This document shows, piece by piece, positions 39,539 to 41,517 of a stretch of DNA of 41,517 nt (position 1 is the first letter of the stretch; each line of letters opens with the position of its first letter). Made by a program: the position numbers and the translations under genes. This DNA comes from Bacteroidales bacterium (GTDB lineage Bacteria > Bacteroidota > Bacteroidia > Bacteroidales > F082), in contig JACZJI010000136.1 of NCBI GenBank assembly GCA_014860665.1, positions 1-41,517 on the forward strand. The letters run 5' to 3'. Below the pieces are notes generated by a model. That model did no database searches, had not been told where the DNA came from, and was given only the letters and a program-made list of their open reading frames with translations.

Positions 39539-41284
39539 ATGAAAAAATTATTCTTAATACTTCTTGCAGCTTTAACAATTATCAGCTGTAATAAAAAGCC
39601 AGACCCGGTTTCTTCTCTTTCAACACAGGATGTTTCGTTTGGAATTGAAGAGATTAATTCTAATGCTGGTTTAAAAGCGTCTCCTGCCGATGGCTGGAAT
39701 TGTGCAACCATAAATCCCGATCATGCCTGGATCACAATTACAGCACCAGATGGCACTAAGTCGGACTATTATCCTCAGCTATTTACGCTGGATGGAAAAC
39801 TTTACACGCAATCTATCAAACTTCCGGTTCTTGCAGATGATGGAAAATATACTGTCAATTCTTTCTTATTATATAAGGAGTCTGATGGGCAAGCCGGATA
39901 TTCGACAAGTGATACTATTGTTTACGGAACACCAATGGCCAATTCTGAATTTGCAGTTTATGTGGATAAACCCGTGACATTTCAGTTTGGCGTGACTGCT
40001 TTTTCCAAAGCAGAAATTTCTGTGCAGGTACTGTGTTTTAATCCTGCCGTATATCAGTCATTTGGTTTTGAGTGGTACAGCGTACAGAGAATTGCGGTGA
40101 GATTATTCAAATTCTTTGGCGATTTGTGTTTAAATGCTGATCCTTATTCACCATCTGATTATGTTTATTCTCTCTATGATCAGCCACAGCTTCCATTAGG
40201 AGTTCAGGTTGATGTGCCGATTCTTGTGAAAATGCGCGTTTATAAAAATGGGGTAGAGGTTCCTTACTCTCCATTTACCAATGCAACTCTGGCAACAAAC
40301 TATGGAGTTGGAGCACCACTTATAGTATATTATCCGGATAATCTGGATATCCCGAATGAAGTCTTTACGTTCGAACTCTATATTTTAGTGAAAAATGCAG
40401 GAGGATCTTTCAGTTATCAGCTTTATAATACTTTTAACTGTATTGACGATGGTCCTTTGATGGATGGTGAAACTCCTGTTCCCAATATGTTTGATGATGT
40501 ATTACTTTATTATGCATTGGGAACATGTGATAACAGCCCTACAGATTTGATCTTTAACTGGAAACCTCAACTTACTGATGTAACGGTTCAGGCTGCTGAC
40601 CTTGTTAATGGACCATTAGTTGTTAATGGGCTTCCTAACGATCAGGTTTTTTATAAAAATGCTAATTGGTTCTTCTATAATGATGAAACTGATGAAATAG
40701 ATAATACATTAGGGTCGTTTGTTGTTGGCCCTGATACGCCACCCTTAGGTGCAGGGAGTGCACAAATTACCGTTTCCGGTACCGAACGACGAAATCTTGC
40801 AACATTCCAGTTTGCGGGAACTCCTTTAACCACTATTACCACACTTAAATTTAGTACTTACAATCCTACTTCTGGAAACGGAGGTTCGGCCTCTTCTTCA
40901 GGCTTCTTGTTCTTTAACGTAGATTTCAATGGGTCTGATACCTGGCAGAATCGTTTAATTTTTGTACCCTCTGCTGCTGAGGTGGCTCAGAACACATGGC
41001 AGGAATGGGATGCTCTTCAGAATGGAGATGCACTCTGGTCATGGTCTGGACTAACAGCTAATGGTGGCTCTAATACTCAGTGGCCTGATGGAAGTACCGA
41101 TACTTATCGTACGTGGAGTGATATCCTGACTGCATTTCCTAATGCCCGCATAGCTTTAGCCAATGGCTTACTTGGAATAAGAGTGGGATCTCCAAATCCT
41201 GATGGTTTTACAGAAAACATCGATGCTTTTAAATTCGGAATTGGTTTATCATTTATCACTTTCGACTTTGAACCTACACCTTGA
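39539..41284 (+). CDS. Secreted lipoprotein of unknown function
   Basis: 581 aa from ATG 39539. An in-frame ATG at 39506 would put 11 unlikely residues before the signal peptide. Residues 1-16 (MKKLFLILLAALTIIS) plus C17 form a type II signal; the mature protein begins CNKKPDP and is probably anchored in a membrane. The body is rich in Asn, Thr, Tyr, Phe, Pro and Gly, with beta-rich composition. The last part (about 430-581) has Trp-rich segments (TWQEWDALQNGDALWSWSG, QWPDGSTDTYRTWSDI) and NIDAFKFGI, like a beta-sandwich carbohydrate- or surface-binding fold, but I do not recognise a family. Followed directly by a strong terminator. Confidence 0.8.
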   Translation: MKKLFLILLAALTIISCNKKPDPVSSLSTQDVSFGIEEINSNAGLKASPADGWNCATINPDHAWITITAPDGTKSDYYPQLFTLDGKLYTQSIKLPVLADDGKYTVNSFLLYKESDGQAGYSTSDTIVYGTPMANSEFAVYVDKPVTFQFGVTAFSKAEISVQVLCFNPAVYQSFGFEWYSVQRIAVRLFKFFGDLCLNADPYSPSDYVYSLYDQPQLPLGVQVDVPILVKMRVYKNGVEVPYSPFTNATLATNYGVGAPLIVYYPDNLDIPNEVFTFELYILVKNAGGSFSYQLYNTFNCIDDGPLMDGETPVPNMFDDVLLYYALGTCDNSPTDLIFNWKPQLTDVTVQAADLVNGPLVVNGLPNDQVFYKNANWFFYNDETDEIDNTLGSFVVGPDTPPLGAGSAQITVSGTERRNLATFQFAGTPLTTITTLKFSTYNPTSGNGGSASSSGFLFFNVDFNGSDTWQNRLIFVPSAAEVAQNTWQEWDALQNGDALWSWSGLTANGGSNTQWPDGSTDTYRTWSDILTAFPNARIALANGLLGIRVGSPNPDGFTENIDAFKFGIGLSFITFDFEPTP

Positions 41285-41295
41285 CAATGTAACAG

Positions 41296-41330
41296 GACAG
41301 GAAACGGAAAAGCTCCGTTTCCTGTCTTTA
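41296..41330 (+). terminator. Strong terminator after the lipoprotein gene
   Basis: GACAGGAAACGGA (41296-41308) and TCCGTTTCCTGTC (41314-41326) form a perfect 13-bp stem with a 5-nt loop, then TTTAT. It starts 12 nt past the stop. Confidence 0.85.
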
Positions 41331-41436
41331 TAAAAATTAAATGGAACTCAAATGATTTTGTCTCTCTGGCTTTCGAACCAGGAATTTTAATTTCTCACGA
41401 AAAAATAGAAATAAACACAAAATCTAAACAATTGAT

Positions 41437-41454
41437 AATCCCCACCTGGGGATT
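41437..41454. repeat. Hairpin AATCCCC-ACCT-GGGGATT
   Basis: Perfect 7-bp stem, 4-nt loop, in AT-rich sequence at the right edge. It shares the TCCCC/GGGGA arms of the palindrome at 39275-39290. It may belong to the control region of the next gene outside the window. Nothing else is seen in 41331-41517. Confidence 0.45.
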
Positions 41455-41517
41455 AATTGGCGTTATAAACTGAGATGGTTTTGTTAAAGCAAACCTAAAT
41501 ATGTCACAAGTTCTGTA

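Noticed and set aside
41366..41392. tRNA-like T-arm (TTCGAA with short flanking pairs)
   Set aside because: No acceptor, D or anticodon stem can be built around it.

Overview
The window looks like chromosome from a Bacteroidota bacterium, probably class Bacteroidia. Supporting signs are TAnnTTTG-type -7 promoter boxes, mostly weak Shine-Dalgarno sequences, the rpmG / DUF4295 / ftsY / rimO cluster, an 11-gene complex I operon without nuoE, nuoF and nuoG, and a fused formiminotransferase-cyclodeaminase. The exact genus cannot be read from the sequence.

Layout. (1) 1-3.0 kb is an AT-rich accessory region. It holds two minus-strand genes, a HEPN-motif protein and a CoiA/DUF6035-like PD-(D/E)xK protein, separated by a long imperfect inverted repeat that looks like a cassette recombination site. 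(2) 3.06-3.49 kb is a 41-bp minisatellite of about 10.5 copies. (3) 3.8-6.8 kb holds hutI and ftcD, the last steps of histidine degradation to glutamate. (4) 6.8-10.4 kb carries housekeeping genes: marC-like, rpmG, DUF4295, ftsY, rimO. (5) 10.4-10.8 kb is a gene-free spacer with a consensus sigma-54 promoter and a strong hairpin about 40 nt past the predicted start, so a possible small RNA. (6) 10.8-13.6 kb holds a fused aconitase-family dehydratase, a DUF1858 protein and convergent pdxH. (7) 13.7-18.6 kb is an operon of a membrane-anchored YdcF/SanA-like + DUF1684 fusion, a REC-GAF-PAS histidine kinase and an NtrC-type sigma-54 activator. (8) 18.9-29.1 kb is nuoABCDHIJKLMN plus a small unknown gene, closed by a terminator. 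(9) 29.2-30.3 kb holds REP-like repeats and an alpha/beta hydrolase. (10) 33.5-30.4 kb, minus strand, is thrS-infC-rpmI-rplT, with infC apparently starting at AUA. (11) 37.7-33.7 kb, minus strand, holds htpG, then lemA and two TPM-domain genes. (12) 37.7-41.5 kb holds a LuxR-family regulator with a degenerate receiver and a large secreted lipoprotein, with G/C-box palindromes in the spacers.

How the parts may connect. The sigma-54 activator encoded here makes the consensus -24/-12 promoter at 10543-10558 and the near-consensus one before htpG natural, but unproven, target candidates. The nuo operon encodes a proton-pumping core with no NADH-oxidising module, so it must take electrons from a donor not encoded here. 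The thrS cluster shows the usual translation-gene arrangement, with likely feedback by IF-3 (rare start codon) and perhaps by L20 (structured leader before rplT). The best candidates for something undescribed are the sigma-54 spacer transcript, the cassette-like pair at the left edge and the YdcF-DUF1684 signalling operon.
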